Part shown: positions 18,300-28,232 of the stretch, in pieces
Position numbering within the stretch: the first letter of the stretch is position 1
How the letters are laid out: each line of letters begins with the position of its first letter
NCBI RefSeq assembly: GCF_024281235.1
Contig: NZ_JAHWXY010000004.1
Coordinates: forward strand, 124,001 to 188,000
Direction: 5' to 3'
Source: Shinella daejeonensis
GTDB taxonomy: Bacteria > Pseudomonadota > Alphaproteobacteria > Rhizobiales > Rhizobiaceae
DNA length: 64,000 bases
Program-made: the position numbers and the translations under genes
The notes under the pieces: model-generated
The model's database searches: none
The model's input: the letters and a program-made list of their open reading frames with translations, nothing else
Told to the model about the DNA's origin: nothing

Positions 18300-19355
18300 T
18301 CAGACGATTTCGTCCAGCGCCGCGATCAGCCGGTCGCATTCCGCCGGCGTGCCGATGGTGATGCGCAGGAAATCGGCGATGCGGGGCCGTGCGAAATGGC
18401 GCACCAGGATCGCGCGCTCGCGAAGCGTCTTCGCCAGCGCCGCGCCGTCATGATCCGGATGGCGGGCGAAGACGAAATTCGCCTGCGAGGGCAGGACTTC
18501 GAAACCGTGCTGGCGAAGGACTCCGCTCACCCGTTCGCGCGATTCCATCACCTTGTTCCGTGTGGTGTCGAACCAGTCCCTGTCCTCGATGGCGGCCGTC
18601 GCGCCGGCCTGGGCGATGCGGTCGACAGGATAGGAATTGAAACTGTCCTTAACCCGCTCCAGCGCCTCGATCAGCGGTCGCTGGCCGATGGCGAAGCCGA
18701 CGCGCAAGCCGGCCAGCGAGCGCGATTTGGACAGGGTGTGGATGACGAGCAGGTTCGGGTAAGTGCGGGTGAGCGGAATGGCGCTCTCGCCGCCGAAGTC
18801 GATATAGGCTTCGTCAAGCACCACCGGCCGGTCGGGATGTCCGGCGACCAGCGCCTCGATCTGCGACAGCGGCAGGCCGATGCCGGTCGGCGCATTGGGG
18901 TTCGGCAGGATGATCGCGCCGCAGCGCCGCCGGTAATCGGCCGGATCGACGGTGAAATCGTCCTTCAGCGGAATTTCCTCGGCCTCGATATCGAACAGGC
19001 GGCAATAGGTGGGGTAGAAGCTGTAGGTGATATCCGGATAGAGAAGCGGTTCGTCCTGCTTCAGAAGCGCGACGAAGGCATGCGCCAGGACCTCGTCCGA
19101 GCCGTTGCCGACGAAGACTTCGTCGGCGGCAACGCCGTGGAGGCGGGCGATCGCCTGGCGCAACGCCAGTGCCGCCGGATCGGGATAGAGCCGCAGGCTG
19201 TCGGCGATGGCCGCCTGCATCGCCCCGATCGCCTTCGGAGAGGGGCCGTAGGGGTTCTCATTGGTGTTGAGCTTGAGCAGGTTATCGATGCGGGGCTGTT
19301 CGCCCGCCACATAGGGGCTGAGCCTGCCGACGACGGGGGACCAGAACTTGCTCAT
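18300..19355 (-). CDS. hisC: Histidinol-phosphate aminotransferase
   Basis: A 351-residue class I/II PLP aminotransferase. The HisC features are [11 protein letters not shown] near residue 30, the nucleotide-like N-P-N-A-P-T-G near 153, D-E-A-Y-I-D-F near 180 and the PLP lysine in [15 protein letters not shown] near 210. It converts imidazole-acetol phosphate to histidinol phosphate and often also makes aromatic amino acids; rhizobia usually carry more than one copy. Start ATG 19355 lies 4 bp after the stop of the prenyl synthase gene, so the two form an operon. Confidence 0.9.
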   Translation of the reverse strand: MSKFWSPVVGRLSPYVAGEQPRIDNLLKLNTNENPYGPSPKAIGAMQAAIADSLRLYPDPAALALRQAIARLHGVAADEVFVGNGSDEVLAHAFVALLKQDEPLLYPDITYSFYPTYCRLFDIEAEEIPLKDDFTVDPADYRRRCGAIILPNPNAPTGIGLPLSQIEALVAGHPDRPVVLDEAYIDFGGESAIPLTRTYPNLLVIHTLSKSRSLAGLRVGFAIGQRPLIEALERVKDSFNSYPVDRIAQAGATAAIEDRDWFDTTRNKVMESRERVSGVLRQHGFEVLPSQANFVFARHPDHDGAALAKTLRERAILVRHFARPRIADFLRITIGTPAECDRLIAALDEIV

Positions 19356-19359
19356 GCGG

Positions 19360-20277
19360 TCAGTTCCTGCGGTTTGCGATGAAATGCGCGGCCTCGACGA
19401 GAATGCCGGCCCGTGCGCCAAAGGGAGAAAGCAGCGCCTCGGCTTCCGCCGCCAGCTCGTCGAGGCGGGTCCTCGCCCAGTCCTGCCCGCGCCGCGAGAC
19501 GAGCGTGGCCTTGCCGCGCCGGGCGTCCTTGCCGGTCGCCTTGCCCATGACCTCGGCGTCGGCCGTCAGGTCGAGAAGATCGTCGGCAATCTGGTAGGCA
19601 AGGCCGATGCGCTCGCCGTAACGGCGCAGCGTCGCGCGGTCCCCGGCCTCCGCGCCGGCGAGGATCGCCCCCGCCTCGCAGGCGAAGCGCAGGAGCGCCC
19701 CGGTCTTCATCGCCTGCAAGGTGACGATGCCGGCCTCGTCCGGGGCCTTCGTCTCGGCGGCAAGATCGAGCGCCTGGCCTCCCGCCATGCCGCCGACGCC
19801 GGCGGCGCGCGCGAGTGCGAGCACGATCTGCGTCTTGATGCCGTCGGCAAGCGGGGTTTCCGGAGCGGCGACGATATCGAAGGCGAGCGTCAGCAGGCTG
19901 TCGCCGGCAAGGATCGCCGTCGCCTCGTCGAAGGCGACATGCACGGTCGGCTGGCCGCGCCGCACGGTGTCGTCGTCCATGGCCGGCAGGTCGTCATGCA
20001 CCAGCGAATAGCAGTGGACGCATTCGAGCGCCGCCCCGATGCGCAATGCGGCCTTGCGGTCGGCGCCGGCAAACAGCGCCGCCGTTTCGATGACGAGGAA
20101 TGGGCGAAGCCGCTTGCCGCCGTTCAGGGCTCCGTGCCGCATGGCCGCCAGAAGGGACTCTGGCCGGGCGATCTCGTCATGCCGGATCTGCGGAGAAAGC
20201 ATCGTGGACAGCGTCGCCTCGATCGCCGCCGCATTGGCCCCGAGGCGGGCCTGGAACTCTTCGTAACGCGCACTCAT
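19360..20277 (-). CDS. ispA: Short-chain polyprenyl (farnesyl/geranylgeranyl) diphosphate synthase
   Basis: A 305-residue trans-prenyltransferase. First aspartate motif D-D-L-P-A-M-D-D-D near residue 93 with the G-K-R-L-R-P binding motif before it, second motif D-D-L-L-D near 228. The residues before the first motif (C-Y-S-L-V-H-D-D) suit a C15-type product, but chain length cannot be fixed from sequence. Start ATG 20277 is the first Met of the conserved region. It is upstream of hisC on the same strand and divergent from mtgA. Confidence 0.9.
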   Translation of the reverse strand: MSARYEEFQARLGANAAAIEATLSTMLSPQIRHDEIARPESLLAAMRHGALNGGKRLRPFLVIETAALFAGADRKAALRIGAALECVHCYSLVHDDLPAMDDDTVRRGQPTVHVAFDEATAILAGDSLLTLAFDIVAAPETPLADGIKTQIVLALARAAGVGGMAGGQALDLAAETKAPDEAGIVTLQAMKTGALLRFACEAGAILAGAEAGDRATLRRYGERIGLAYQIADDLLDLTADAEVMGKATGKDARRGKATLVSRRGQDWARTRLDELAAEAEALLSPFGARAGILVEAAHFIANRRN

Positions 20278-20376
20278 GCCTGCTCTTTGGCATGGCTTCC
20301 CGCCGGAGGCAACGGCGATGCCGGGACCGCAGCAAAGAATCGCCCCTCGCACTGGTTTTCGCGCGCTCGAGCGGTT

Positions 20377-21159
20377 ATGAAGGCGCAATCATGGAAGGAC
20401 GGGCGCCCGCTTTTGGAAATCGCACCGGAAACACGCACGGACAGGCAGTTGCGGGGCGGGAGGGAGGCCGGCTCGGCGAAACGGCCCCGCCGGCTCCTGC
20501 GGCGCCTCGCCCTCGCCTTTCTCGCGTTTCTGGCGCTGCCCTATGTCGTCATCCTCCTCTATGCGTTCGATTTCGTGCGGCCCGTCTCGACGCTGATGCT
20601 GCGCGATCTCGTGCTGTTGCGCGGCTATGATCGCCAATGGGTGGATTTTCAGGATATCTCGCCCAATCTGGTGCGGGCGGTGATGATGTCGGAGGACGGG
20701 CAGTTCTGTCGCCACGCGGGCATCGACTGGGGCGAGATGCGCGCCGTGGTCAATGACGCGCTTGCCGGAGAAACGACGCGCGGGGCGAGCACCATCCCCA
20801 TGCAGACGGCGAAGAACCTGTTCCTGTGGAACGGCCGGTCGTTTCTGCGCAAGGTGATGGAAATGCCGCTCGCCGTCGTTGCGGATTTCGTCTGGAGCAA
20901 GCGGCGGCTCATGGAGATTTATCTCAATATCGCCGAATGGGGGCCGGGCATCTACGGCATCGAGGCGGCTGCGCAACATCATTTCAAGGTCCCCGCCGCC
21001 GGGCTTTCGCGCCGCCAGGCCGCCCTTCTCGCCGTGTCGCTGCCCAATCCCTACGAGCGCAATGCCAGCAAGCCCGGCCGCGGCCTGCAACGTCTCGCCG
21101 CGCTGATCGAGCGCCGCGCCAGCCGTTCCGGCGATTATGTCAAATGCCTTTATGATTGA
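20377..21159 (+). CDS. mtgA: Monofunctional peptidoglycan glycosyltransferase MtgA
   Basis: A 260-residue GT51 enzyme that polymerises lipid II. One N-terminal membrane helix (about residues 47-68, [19 protein letters not shown]) anchors it. The catalytic Glu is in [16 protein letters not shown], followed by [17 protein letters not shown] and [15 protein letters not shown]. No transpeptidase domain follows, as expected for MtgA. No clear Shine-Dalgarno precedes ATG 20377, so the start may differ by a few codons. Confidence 0.93.
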   Translation: MKAQSWKDGRPLLEIAPETRTDRQLRGGREAGSAKRPRRLLRRLALAFLAFLALPYVVILLYAFDFVRPVSTLMLRDLVLLRGYDRQWVDFQDISPNLVRAVMMSEDGQFCRHAGIDWGEMRAVVNDALAGETTRGASTIPMQTAKNLFLWNGRSFLRKVMEMPLAVVADFVWSKRRLMEIYLNIAEWGPGIYGIEAAAQHHFKVPAAGLSRRQAALLAVSLPNPYERNASKPGRGLQRLAALIERRASRSGDYVKCLYD

Positions 21160-21251
21160 GGCGGGACCGGTTCATCCCGTCGGCTTCGCCGCCCGGGCCG
21201 GACGGCGGCGATGGCGCGGGCGCGGGGAGCGCGAAAAAATCTGCCCGGGGA

Positions 21252-21280
21252 CTGGTCAAACGTTGCCCGGCCATGTATAA
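21252..21280 (+). promoter_or_regulatory. Predicted rpmF promoter
   Basis: TGGTCA (21252-21257), 17-bp spacer, TATAAG (21275-21280), 86 bp before the rpmF ATG. The -10 box matches consensus at five of six positions. Confidence 0.5.
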
Positions 21281-21366
21281 GCCCGCCAAATTTCCGAGAA
21301 AAAGACATGTCTTTGCCGGCCGCGCCAAGGCCACGGACAGGGTCGTCGATACCGTGGAGTAGTGAA

Positions 21367-21552
21367 ATGGCTGTACCGAAAAGAAAAACGAGCCCGTCCA
21401 AGCGCGGCATGCGCCGTTCCGCGGATGCTCTCAAGGGTTCGACCTACATCGAAGACAAGAACTCCGGCGAACTGCGTCGGCCGCATCATATCGACCTGAA
21501 GACCGGCATGTATCGTGGCCGTCAGGTGCTGACGCCGAAGGAAAGCGCATAA
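21367..21552 (+). CDS. rpmF: 50S ribosomal protein L32
   Basis: A 61-residue protein starting [20 protein letters not shown], the family's invariant N-terminus, and ending [11 protein letters not shown]. It is the alphaproteobacterial type without the zinc-binding cysteines. I use ATG 21367; the frame is open upstream with an ATG at 21307, but L32 always starts at M-A-V-P. Flanked by its own promoter-like sequence and a strong terminator, so probably monocistronic. Confidence 0.98.
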   Translation: MAVPKRKTSPSKRGMRRSADALKGSTYIEDKNSGELRRPHHIDLKTGMYRGRQVLTPKESA

Positions 21553-21579
21553 GCGCCTCCACCGCATTTAATCGAGATC

Positions 21580-21609
21580 GGGGCCGGTTCGACCGGCCCC
21601 TTTCTTTTT
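21580..21609 (+). terminator. Rho-independent terminator of rpmF
   Basis: A perfect 9-bp stem (21580-21588 with 21592-21600, loop TCG) is followed by TTTCTTTTT. Confidence 0.88.
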
Positions 21610-21715
21610 CGGCCGACATTTTCCTGCCCGTCTTCATGGGGTAAGGCAGGGTCGGCGAAGGCGTGCGGCGATCCCGCCCTGGCCGGTGGAAACTTAAAGT
21701 AGGGAGCGTCCCGTC

Positions 21716-22120
21716 TTGTTTTTGGCCATACCGCTGCTGATCGTTCCCTTCGCCCTCTACAATCTCGCCATGGGCGGGCTGTCCGGCGGCGGCATCGCCG
21801 TGCTGGGCGGTCCCGTGCTGGCGGTGGACATGCTTTCCGGCGCGACCTGGACGCTTTCCTTCGGCGATCTGCTGATCGTCATCGCGCTGGCGCTGCTTTT
21901 CGTGGAGATCCTCAAGGCGACGCGGCCCGGTTCGCGGGCGCTTGTCGACCACATGCTGTCGATGGTGCTGTTCGTGGTCTTTCTGGTGGAATTCCTGCTG
22001 GTGCCGGGCGCCGCCACGCAGGTCTTCTTCATCCTGATGACGATATCGCTGATCGATGTCGTCGCCGGCTTCGCCGTCTCCATCCGCACCGCAAGCCGGG
22101 ATGTGTCGATCGGCCTCTAG
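21716..22120 (+). CDS. Four-helix inner-membrane protein, function unknown
   Basis: A 134-residue protein with four hydrophobic segments (about residues 2-17, 26-40, 50-66 and 82-122, the last long enough for two). It starts with TTG at 21716, with AGGGAG 9 nt upstream, which is why I trust this start. Polar positions are few and I see no catalytic motif. It is conserved-looking (low-complexity is limited) and sits tail-to-tail with phaR, with 14 bp between stop codons. I do not recognise the family. Confidence 0.7.
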   Translation: MFLAIPLLIVPFALYNLAMGGLSGGGIAVLGGPVLAVDMLSGATWTLSFGDLLIVIALALLFVEILKATRPGSRALVDHMLSMVLFVVFLVEFLLVPGAATQVFFILMTISLIDVVAGFAVSIRTASRDVSIGL

Positions 22121-22134
22121 GCCGATCCGGGTTC

Positions 22135-22716
22135 TCAGCCGAAATCGTCCAGCTTGGCTTGTAGGGCGCGAAGCTGCGCCTTCAGTTCGTCGATGTCCTT
22201 CGCCTCGGCCTTGCGGGGTTCCTTCGGCGGTACAGCGCCGGCGGCGAAGGGCGAGAACATCCGCATGGCCTGCTGGAATATCTCGGTATTGCGGCGCACC
22301 TGTTCCTCGACGAGTTGCATCGGCGCTTGCAGGTTCTTGCCGACCGGGGTGTCGCCGAAGGCCTTGCTGATCTGCTCGCGCATCTGGGTCTGCTGATCGG
22401 CAAAGGCCTGCATGGAATGTTCCAGATAGGTTGGAACCACCATCTGCATCTGGTCGCCGTAATAGGAGATGAGCTGGCGCAGGAAGGAGATCGGCAGCAA
22501 TGTGTTGCCGGTTTTGGTTTCCTGTTCGAAGATGATCTGCGTCAGCACGGAATGGGTGATGTCATCGCCGGACTTGGCGTCCTGGACGATGAAATCCTCC
22601 CCTTTCTTGACCATCACGGCGAGATCGTCGAGCGTCACATAGGTGCTCGTCCCGGTATTGTAGAGCCGGCGATTGGCGTATTTCTTGATGACAATCTGCC
22701 CGTCGTTCTTCGCCAT
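22135..22716 (-). CDS. phaR: Polyhydroxyalkanoate synthesis repressor PhaR
   Basis: A 193-residue regulator that binds DNA and poly-3-hydroxybutyrate and represses phasin and PHA genes until granules form. The PHB/PHA accumulation DNA-binding region is clear at residues 8-70 ([22 protein letters not shown]), followed by the [11 protein letters not shown] repeat region. The C-terminus is a Lys/Glu-rich coiled coil. ATG 22716 has GAGG 7 nt upstream. It is divergent from phaA-phaB, the standard rhizobial arrangement. Confidence 0.95.
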   Translation of the reverse strand: MAKNDGQIVIKKYANRRLYNTGTSTYVTLDDLAVMVKKGEDFIVQDAKSGDDITHSVLTQIIFEQETKTGNTLLPISFLRQLISYYGDQMQMVVPTYLEHSMQAFADQQTQMREQISKAFGDTPVGKNLQAPMQLVEEQVRRNTEIFQQAMRMFSPFAAGAVPPKEPRKAEAKDIDELKAQLRALQAKLDDFG

Positions 22717-22985
22717 CCCCGGACCTCCTCGTTCCCGTATCTCGTTTTTATAAGGATCGTGCCGAGTATCCGCAAAAAAGGCGACCTGACAATCGATATT
22801 GTGCGTTGCGGCGTGTTTCCCCGACACCGATGACGACTGCCGCCGCGGAAACCTTCGCCGAGGCGACATCCCGTTTGACTCTCCCCTGCGGCTTTGCCAG
22901 TTTCGATCACAGGGAGAACTGCCCGGCGCTTCCCGCGCCCGGACCTTTGCCCGCCAGACGGCAACAAGAACTGAGGAAGCATTCC

Positions 22986-24167
22986 ATGAGCACTCCGTCC
23001 ATCGTCATCGCCAGCGCCGCCCGCACGGCGGTCGGCTCCTTCAACGGGGCTTTCGCCGGAACGCCCGCCCATGAACTCGGGGCGACGGCCGTCACGGCCG
23101 TTCTGGAGCGCGCGGGCGTGGCCGCGGGCGAGGTCGACGAAGTCATTCTCGGTCAGGTCCTGTCGGCCGGCGAGGGCCAGAATCCGGCCCGCCAGGCGGC
23201 GATGAAAGCCGGCGTGCCGCAGGAGGCGACCGCCTGGGGCATGAACCAGCTTTGCGGTTCGGGCCTGCGCGCCGTCGCGCTTGGCATGCAGCAGATCGCC
23301 ACCGGCGACGCCCGGATCATCGTGGCCGGGGGAATGGAATCCATGTCGATGGCCCCCCATTGCGGCCATCTGCGCGGCGGCGTGAAGATGGGCGACTACA
23401 AGCTGATCGATACGATGATCAAGGACGGCCTGACGGACGCCTTCTACGGCTATCACATGGGCATCACCGCCGAGAATATCGCCCGCCAGTGGCAGCTTTC
23501 GCGTGACGAGCAGGACGCCTTCGCCGTCGCCTCGCAGAACAAGGCCGAGGCGGCCCAGAAGGAAGGCCGCTTCAAGGACGAGATCGTCCCCTTCGTGGTG
23601 AAGACGCGCAAGGGCGACGTGACCGTCGATGCCGACGAATATATCCGTCACGGCGCGACGCTCGAGACCATGGCGAAGCTGCGTCCCGCCTTCGACAAGG
23701 ACGGCACCGTCACGGCCGCCAATGCCTCCGGCATCAACGACGGCGCGGCGGCCGCCCTGCTGATGAGCGAAGCCGAGGCTTCGCGGCGCGGTATCGAGCC
23801 GCTCGCCCGCATCGTGTCCTGGGCGACGGCCGGCGTCGATCCGAAGATCATGGGCTCCGGTCCCATCCCGGCTTCGCGCAAGGCGCTGGAAAAGGCCGGC
23901 TGGAAGATCGGCGATCTCGATCTTGTCGAGGCCAATGAAGCCTTTGCGGCGCAGGCTTGCGCCGTCAACAAGGACCTCGGCTGGGATCCGGCGATCGTCA
24001 ACGTCAACGGCGGGGCGATCGCCATCGGCCACCCAATCGGCGCATCCGGCGCCCGCATCCTCAACACGCTTCTTTTCGAGATGAAGCGGCGCGGCGCGGC
24101 GAAGGGTCTTGCAACGCTTTGCATCGGCGGCGGCATGGGGGTCGCCATGTGCGTCGAGCGGCTCTAG
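22986..24167 (+). CDS. phaA: Acetyl-CoA C-acetyltransferase (beta-ketothiolase) PhaA
   Basis: A 393-residue biosynthetic thiolase condensing two acetyl-CoA, the first step of polyhydroxybutyrate synthesis. The acyl-bearing Cys is in [10 protein letters not shown] near residue 89, the His in [14 protein letters not shown] near 349 and the second Cys in L-C-I-G-G-G-M-G near 379. Length is normal. ATG 22986 is preceded by GAGGA 9 nt upstream. phaB follows after 85 bp containing a very strong hairpin. Confidence 0.97.
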   Translation: MSTPSIVIASAARTAVGSFNGAFAGTPAHELGATAVTAVLERAGVAAGEVDEVILGQVLSAGEGQNPARQAAMKAGVPQEATAWGMNQLCGSGLRAVALGMQQIATGDARIIVAGGMESMSMAPHCGHLRGGVKMGDYKLIDTMIKDGLTDAFYGYHMGITAENIARQWQLSRDEQDAFAVASQNKAEAAQKEGRFKDEIVPFVVKTRKGDVTVDADEYIRHGATLETMAKLRPAFDKDGTVTAANASGINDGAAAALLMSEAEASRRGIEPLARIVSWATAGVDPKIMGSGPIPASRKALEKAGWKIGDLDLVEANEAFAAQACAVNKDLGWDPAIVNVNGGAIAIGHPIGASGARILNTLLFEMKRRGAAKGLATLCIGGGMGVAMCVERL

Positions 24168-24190
24168 CCGTCCGCCGCCGTTCTTGCCAG

Positions 24191-24217
24191 GGCCGGTCGC
24201 CCGTCGGGCGGCCGGCC
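24191..24217 (+). other. Strong intercistronic hairpin between phaA and phaB
   Basis: GGCCGGTCGCCC (24191-24202) pairs with GGGCGGCCGGCC (24206-24217) around a 3-base loop: 12 bp with one G.U. No T run follows, so it is not a classical terminator; it may protect the phaA message end or set the phaA:phaB ratio. Confidence 0.6.
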
Positions 24218-24252
24218 GCACCGACGAGCAACCCGAGGGGGAGGGACACGGT

Positions 24253-24978
24253 ATGAGCAGGGTAGCACTGGTAACGGGCGGATCACGGGGGATCGGAGCG
24301 GCCATCTCGGTCGCTCTCAAGGCGGCGGGCTACAGCGTCGCCGCCAATTACGCCGGCAACGATGCGGCGGCGGAGGCCTTCAGGGCCGAAACCGGCATTC
24401 CGGTCCATAAATGGGATGTTTCCGACTACGAGGCCTGCGTGGCGGGGATCGGCCGTGTGGAGGCCGACCTCGGGTCGGTGGACGTGCTCGTCAACAATGC
24501 GGGCATCACCCGTGACACGATGTTCCACAAGATGACGCCGGACCAGTGGCGCGCCGTTATCGACACCAACCTGAGCGGCGTCTTCAACATGACGCATCCG
24601 GTCTGGCCGGGCATGCGCAATCGCAATTTCGGCCGTGTCGTCAACATCTCCTCCATCAACGGCCAGAAGGGCCAGATGGGGCAGGTGAACTATTCCGCGG
24701 CCAAGGCCGGCGATCTCGGCTTCACCAAGGCGCTGGCGCAGGAAGGGGCGGCCAGGGGCATCACCGTCAACGCCATCTGCCCCGGCTATATCGGTACGGA
24801 AATGGTCCGCGCCATCCCGGAAAAGGTGCTGAACGAACGGATCATTCCGCAAATCCCCGTCGGTCGCTTGGGCGAACCGGAGGAGATCGCGCGTATCGTC
24901 GTCTTCCTCGCCTCCGACGAGGCCGGCTTCATCACGGGTTCGACGATTTCGGCGAACGGCGGCCAGTTCGTCGTCTGA
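24253..24978 (+). CDS. phaB: Acetoacetyl-CoA reductase PhaB
   Basis: A 241-residue short-chain dehydrogenase that makes (R)-3-hydroxybutyryl-CoA with NADPH. Cofactor motif V-T-G-G-S-R-G-I-G near residue 6, N-N-A-G-I-T-R-D near 83 and the catalytic S-S ... Y-S-A-A-K near 136-153 are present; N-Y-A-G-N-D and R-D-x-x-F-H-K-M are typical of PhaB. ATG 24253 follows GGGGGAGGGACACGGT. Second gene of phaAB; the PHA synthase gene is not in the window. Confidence 0.96.
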   Translation: MSRVALVTGGSRGIGAAISVALKAAGYSVAANYAGNDAAAEAFRAETGIPVHKWDVSDYEACVAGIGRVEADLGSVDVLVNNAGITRDTMFHKMTPDQWRAVIDTNLSGVFNMTHPVWPGMRNRNFGRVVNISSINGQKGQMGQVNYSAAKAGDLGFTKALAQEGAARGITVNAICPGYIGTEMVRAIPEKVLNERIIPQIPVGRLGEPEEIARIVVFLASDEAGFITGSTISANGGQFVV

Positions 24979-25033
24979 GGGCGGGCTGTTTTCTGGGAAG
25001 CGTGCTATCGTGGCCTGAAAACGGAGACGAACG

Positions 25034-25342
25034 ATGAAGCAGGAACGACTGGACGAGACGGCGATCCGCACGGCGCTGGAGCAGCTTGCGGGGTGGACGC
25101 TCACCGAGGACGGGATTGCCATCTCCAGATCCTACCGGTTCAAATCCTTCCGCGCGGCCTTCGGTTTCATGACGGAGGCCGCGCTGGCGGCGGAGAAATT
25201 CAACCATCATCCCGAATGGTTCAATGTCTATAACCGGGTCGATGTGCGGCTTACCAACCATGATGCGGGCGGGCTGACGGAACTCGACTTCAAGCTTGCC
25301 GCCGCGATGGAGACGGCGGCCGGTGCGCGTGTGGCTGGTTGA
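25034..25342 (+). CDS. Pterin-4a-carbinolamine dehydratase family protein (PhhB-like)
   Basis: A 102-residue protein with the family core [14 protein letters not shown] near residues 56-70 and the G-W-T-L-x-x-D start. The enzyme recycles tetrahydrobiopterin carbinolamine after phenylalanine hydroxylation; in bacteria without that hydroxylase the role is uncertain. ATG 25034 has GGAGACGAACG upstream. It lies 55 bp after phaB on the same strand; no functional link with PHB is evident. Confidence 0.9.
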   Translation: MKQERLDETAIRTALEQLAGWTLTEDGIAISRSYRFKSFRAAFGFMTEAALAAEKFNHHPEWFNVYNRVDVRLTNHDAGGLTELDFKLAAAMETAAGARVAG

Positions 25343-25432
25343 CGGGTTGGCGGTTGACGGGGGGACCGGCGCTTCCCATATGCGGATCGACCGGAAGGTT
25401 CCGGTGTTGCCGCCCGAAGGAGGCCGCAGGCT

Positions 25433-25822
25433 ATGGACGAGGTGAAGATCGGCGAGATTCTACTGCCCGGTGACGATGAGGAACAGGCGCGCCAGAGCGA
25501 GCGTGTGCGCCAGCGTTTCTGGCCGGTGCTGAAGCGCGCCTTGCGGCAGGTTCCCTTCAGCCGCGATCTCGTGGCGGCCTATTACTGTGCGCTCGATCCA
25601 CGCACGCCGACGCGGGTGCGCGGCATCCTGCTCGCCGCGCTCGCCTATTTCGTGCTTCCCCTGGATGCGATCCCGGACATTCTGGCGGTTGTCGGCTTTT
25701 CCGACGATGTCGCGGTTTTGACCGCGGCTTTCGCGGCCATTCGCGGTCATATCCGCGAAGATCATTACCAGGCCGCGGACCGGGCGCTCGACGCCGACGG
25801 CGAAACCGCGCCGGCCCGCTAG
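25433..25822 (+). CDS. YkvA-like DUF1232 membrane protein
   Basis: A 129-residue protein whose centre (about residues 49-100; D-P-R-T-P-T-R-V-R-G-I-L-L-A-A-L-A-Y-F-V-L-P-L-D-A-I-P-D) is the DUF1232 domain, one or two membrane helices with the invariant P-x-D-x-I-P-D. The N-terminus is acidic and the tail is charged. Function is unknown in the family. ATG 25433 follows GGAGGCCGCAGGCT. A hairpin followed by TTT directly after the stop probably ends the transcript. Confidence 0.88.
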   Translation: MDEVKIGEILLPGDDEEQARQSERVRQRFWPVLKRALRQVPFSRDLVAAYYCALDPRTPTRVRGILLAALAYFVLPLDAIPDILAVVGFSDDVAVLTAAFAAIRGHIREDHYQAADRALDADGETAPAR

Positions 25823-25825
25823 GGT

Positions 25826-25850
25826 CCGGCCGGGAAAAGCCGGCCGGTTT
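25826..25850 (+). terminator. Likely terminator after the DUF1232 gene
   Basis: Perfect 8-bp stem CCGGCCGG (25826-25833) with itself at 25840-25847, loop GAAAAG, then TTT. The U tract is short. Confidence 0.5.
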
Positions 25851-26044
25851 GCGGCGGCGGGTCAAATTCTTGCCCAATTCGTTCGGCCATTAGTCGCCGA
25901 CCCGTTCTTCCGGCCGCAAGGCTTTCGGGCCTCGAACGCCGGAGGACGGCCCTTCTCCTGCCATGAGGGCAGCGATGGCATTTGCCTTCGGCGATCTTCG
26001 CGTCCGTCCCATCCGGCGCGCAAACCCGGCGAAAAAGGGATATG

Positions 26045-26072
26045 TTGACGGTTTGGTAACCTGAATTAAGTC
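26045..26072 (+). promoter_or_regulatory. Promoter candidate of the IalB-like gene
   Basis: TTGACG (26045-26050) is five of six to consensus; the best -10 is TAAGTC (26067-26072) after 16 bp, which is weak. AT-rich surroundings and the 83-bp distance to the ATG fit. Confidence 0.4.
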
Positions 26073-26154
26073 AAAATAAATCAAATCGTCCTAATGGCAT
26101 TGCCCGCCGCCTCTCCGGTCGGGCGTTCACTGGCAAGACAATCGGCAGGAAAAC

Positions 26155-26658
26155 ATGTTCGTAAGAAAGCTCGCAACCGCACTCGCCCTTGTTCTCGCGA
26201 CGGCAGGCGTAGTTTCGGCGCAGACGCCGACACGCATTCAGCAGTTCAATGCCTGGGGCGCCTATTCGTATCAGGCCGGCAACGGCAAGGTCTGCTATGT
26301 GCTTTCCGTGCCGAAGGACAAGGCGCCCGCCGGCGTCGACCACGGCGATATCTTCTTCCTCGTTTCCCAGCGCCCCGGCCAGAACATCAGCTACGAGCCG
26401 CAGGCGATGATGGGCTACCCTCTCAAGGAGAGCTCCAAGGTCACCGTCAACATCGACGGTCGCAACTTCGTGATGTTCACCAAGGGCAATTCCGCCTGGG
26501 TCGAGAATGCGGCCGAAGAACCGGCGCTGGTCGCCGCGATGAAGGGTGGTCGCGACATGAAGGTCGAGGCGACGTCGCGCCGCGGCACCAATACGTCCTA
26601 TTCCTATTCGCTGTCGGGGATTACGGCGGCGCTCAAGCAGATCGAAACCTGCCGCTGA
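26155..26658 (+). CDS. Invasion-associated locus B (IalB) family protein
   Basis: A 167-residue exported protein. Residues 1-22 are a signal peptide (cleavage near V-S-A-Q). The mature part carries the IalB family pattern: W-G-A-Y-S-Y near residue 36, C-Y-V-L-S near 46, Y-E-P-Q-A-M-M-G-Y-P-L near 82, F-T-K-G-N-S-A-W-V-E-N near 111 and a C-terminal Cys (E-T-C-R), so one disulfide is likely. Bartonella IalB promotes erythrocyte invasion; in free-living rhizobia the role is unknown. ATG 26155 has CAGGAAAAC before it. Confidence 0.88.
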   Translation: MFVRKLATALALVLATAGVVSAQTPTRIQQFNAWGAYSYQAGNGKVCYVLSVPKDKAPAGVDHGDIFFLVSQRPGQNISYEPQAMMGYPLKESSKVTVNIDGRNFVMFTKGNSAWVENAAEEPALVAAMKGGRDMKVEATSRRGTNTSYSYSLSGITAALKQIETCR

Positions 26659-26687
26659 ACGCTGGCGCGTTCCGCATCCTGCATCGG

Positions 26688-26705
26688 GGCCGGCTTTTGC
26701 CGGCC
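26688..26705 (+). terminator. Terminator-like hairpin after the IalB-like gene
   Basis: GGCCGGC (26688-26694) and GCCGGCC (26699-26705) around TTTT, followed by only two T. It may stabilise the message end rather than terminate alone. Confidence 0.35.
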
Positions 26706-26900
26706 TTCGGCATTTCCGGCGATGGCTTCCCCGGACATCGAGGGCAGGTGACTTGCGGGCGGAACAATGCTAAAGGGCCGCCCATACGGGCGTGATCCCG
26801 TCCGGCCCGCGCCGATGGGCCGCAATGAACGTCAGTCGAGCCAGGACCGTTTTTCGCACGCCCATTTGTGCAGGCCCGTCCCGCTCAACAGGATGAACCG

Positions 26901-28139
26901 ATGGCAACTATGGATTTCCTCGACACGGCCGCGCCGGTGAAGACGCCGCCGGCGCGCAATGTCCCCGCCGCCGAAAAGCCCTCGCTCATCGGGCTTTCGC
27001 GCGAGGAAATGGCGCGCGCTCTTGCCGGAACGGGTGTTCCCGAGCGGCAGGTGAAAATGCGCGTGAGCCAGTTGTGGAACTGGCTCTATGTGCGCGGCGT
27101 CTCCGATTTCGACGACATGACCAACGTCTCGAAGGACATGCGGGAGACGTTGAAGACCCATTTCACCATCGCGCGCCCGGAAATCGTCGACGAGCAGATC
27201 TCCAGCGACGGCACCCGCAAGTGGCTGCTGCGCTTTCCCGCCCGGGGCGCCGGCCGGCCGGTCGAGATCGAGACCGTCTACATTCCCGAGGAAGGCCGCG
27301 GCACGCTGTGCATTTCCAGCCAGGTCGGCTGTACGCTCACCTGTTCGTTCTGTCACACCGGCACGCAGAAGCTGGTGCGCAACCTGACGGCCGAGGAAAT
27401 CCTCGCGCAGCTCCTGCTGGCGCGCGATCGCCTCGGCGATTTCCCCGACCGCGACACGCCGGCCGGCGCCATCGTGCCCTCGGAAGGCCGCAAGGTCTCC
27501 AATATCGTGATGATGGGCATGGGCGAGCCGCTCTACAATTTCGAGAACGTCAAGCAGGCGCTGCTGATCGCCACCGACGGCGACGGCCTTTCGCTTTCCA
27601 AACGCCGCGTTACGCTGTCGACCTCTGGGGTCGTACCGGAAATCTACCGCACCGGCTCCGAGATCGGCGTCATGCTGGCGATCTCGCTGCATGCGGTGCG
27701 CGACGAGTTGCGCGACATGCTGGTGCCGATCAACAAGAAGTATCCGCTGAAGGACCTGCTCGACGCCTGCCGCGCCTATCCGAGCCTTTCGAACGCGCGG
27801 CGCATCACGTTCGAATATGTGATGCTGAAGGACGTCAACGACACGCTGGAGGACGCGAAGCTTCTCGTAAAGCTTCTGAGGGGCATCCCCGCGAAGATCA
27901 ACCTGATCCCGTTCAACCCGTGGCCCGGCACCAACTACCAGTGTTCGGACTGGGAGCAGATCGAGCGCTTCGCCGACTTCATCAACCAGGCCGGCTACGC
28001 CTCGCCGATCCGCACCCCGCGCGGCCGGGACATCCTCGCCGCCTGCGGCCAGCTCAAGTCGGAATCGGAACGTATGCGCAAGGTCGACCGCATGGCGTTC
28101 GAAGCGATGATGATCGCCGGTCACGGCGAGGACGACTGA
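26901..28139 (+). CDS. rlmN: Dual-specificity 23S rRNA/tRNA adenine-C2 methyltransferase RlmN
   Basis: A 412-residue radical-SAM enzyme that methylates C2 of A2503 in 23S rRNA and A37 in tRNAs. The cluster motif C-T-L-T-C-S-F-C lies near residue 151. The methyl-carrying Cys is in [10 protein letters not shown] near 384. M-M-G-M-G-E-P-L and L-I-P-F-N-P-W-P-G are also diagnostic. ATG 26901 has AGGATG 8 nt upstream; the upstream 11 in-frame codons are not conserved. It precedes the ABC importer genes but a promoter-like sequence separates them. Confidence 0.97.
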   Translation: MATMDFLDTAAPVKTPPARNVPAAEKPSLIGLSREEMARALAGTGVPERQVKMRVSQLWNWLYVRGVSDFDDMTNVSKDMRETLKTHFTIARPEIVDEQISSDGTRKWLLRFPARGAGRPVEIETVYIPEEGRGTLCISSQVGCTLTCSFCHTGTQKLVRNLTAEEILAQLLLARDRLGDFPDRDTPAGAIVPSEGRKVSNIVMMGMGEPLYNFENVKQALLIATDGDGLSLSKRRVTLSTSGVVPEIYRTGSEIGVMLAISLHAVRDELRDMLVPINKKYPLKDLLDACRAYPSLSNARRITFEYVMLKDVNDTLEDAKLLVKLLRGIPAKINLIPFNPWPGTNYQCSDWEQIERFADFINQAGYASPIRTPRGRDILAACGQLKSESERMRKVDRMAFEAMMIAGHGEDD

Positions 28140-28173
28140 TCGACAAATATGACTGCCGGCCGCGGCCCGAGAG

Positions 28174-28202
28174 TTGATCTGGGGTCCTGTTTCTCCTAGA
28201 AA
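28174..28202 (+). promoter_or_regulatory. Predicted promoter of the ABC importer operon
   Basis: TTGATC (28174-28179), 17-bp spacer, TAGAAA (28197-28202), 31 bp before the ATG of the binding-protein gene. Both boxes match consensus at four of six positions. Confidence 0.5.
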
Positions 28203-28232
28203 CTGTCGGAAAGCCATTCAGGGAGGACTTCC

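Larger units (their letters stand above)
25823..26154. other. 332-bp intergenic region before the IalB-like gene
   Basis: Holds a terminator-like hairpin (25826-25850), then about 180 bp of ordinary GC-rich sequence in which I see nothing, then an AT-rich stretch (26040-26095) with a promoter candidate for the IalB-like gene. A 64-codon leftward frame starts in the AT-rich part but has no family resemblance and I do not call it. Confidence 0.6.

Noticed and set aside
25890-26084. A 64-codon leftward ORF in the gap before the IalB-like gene
   Set aside because: No Shine-Dalgarno, no family resemblance, and its start lies in the AT-rich promoter stretch of the neighbouring gene.
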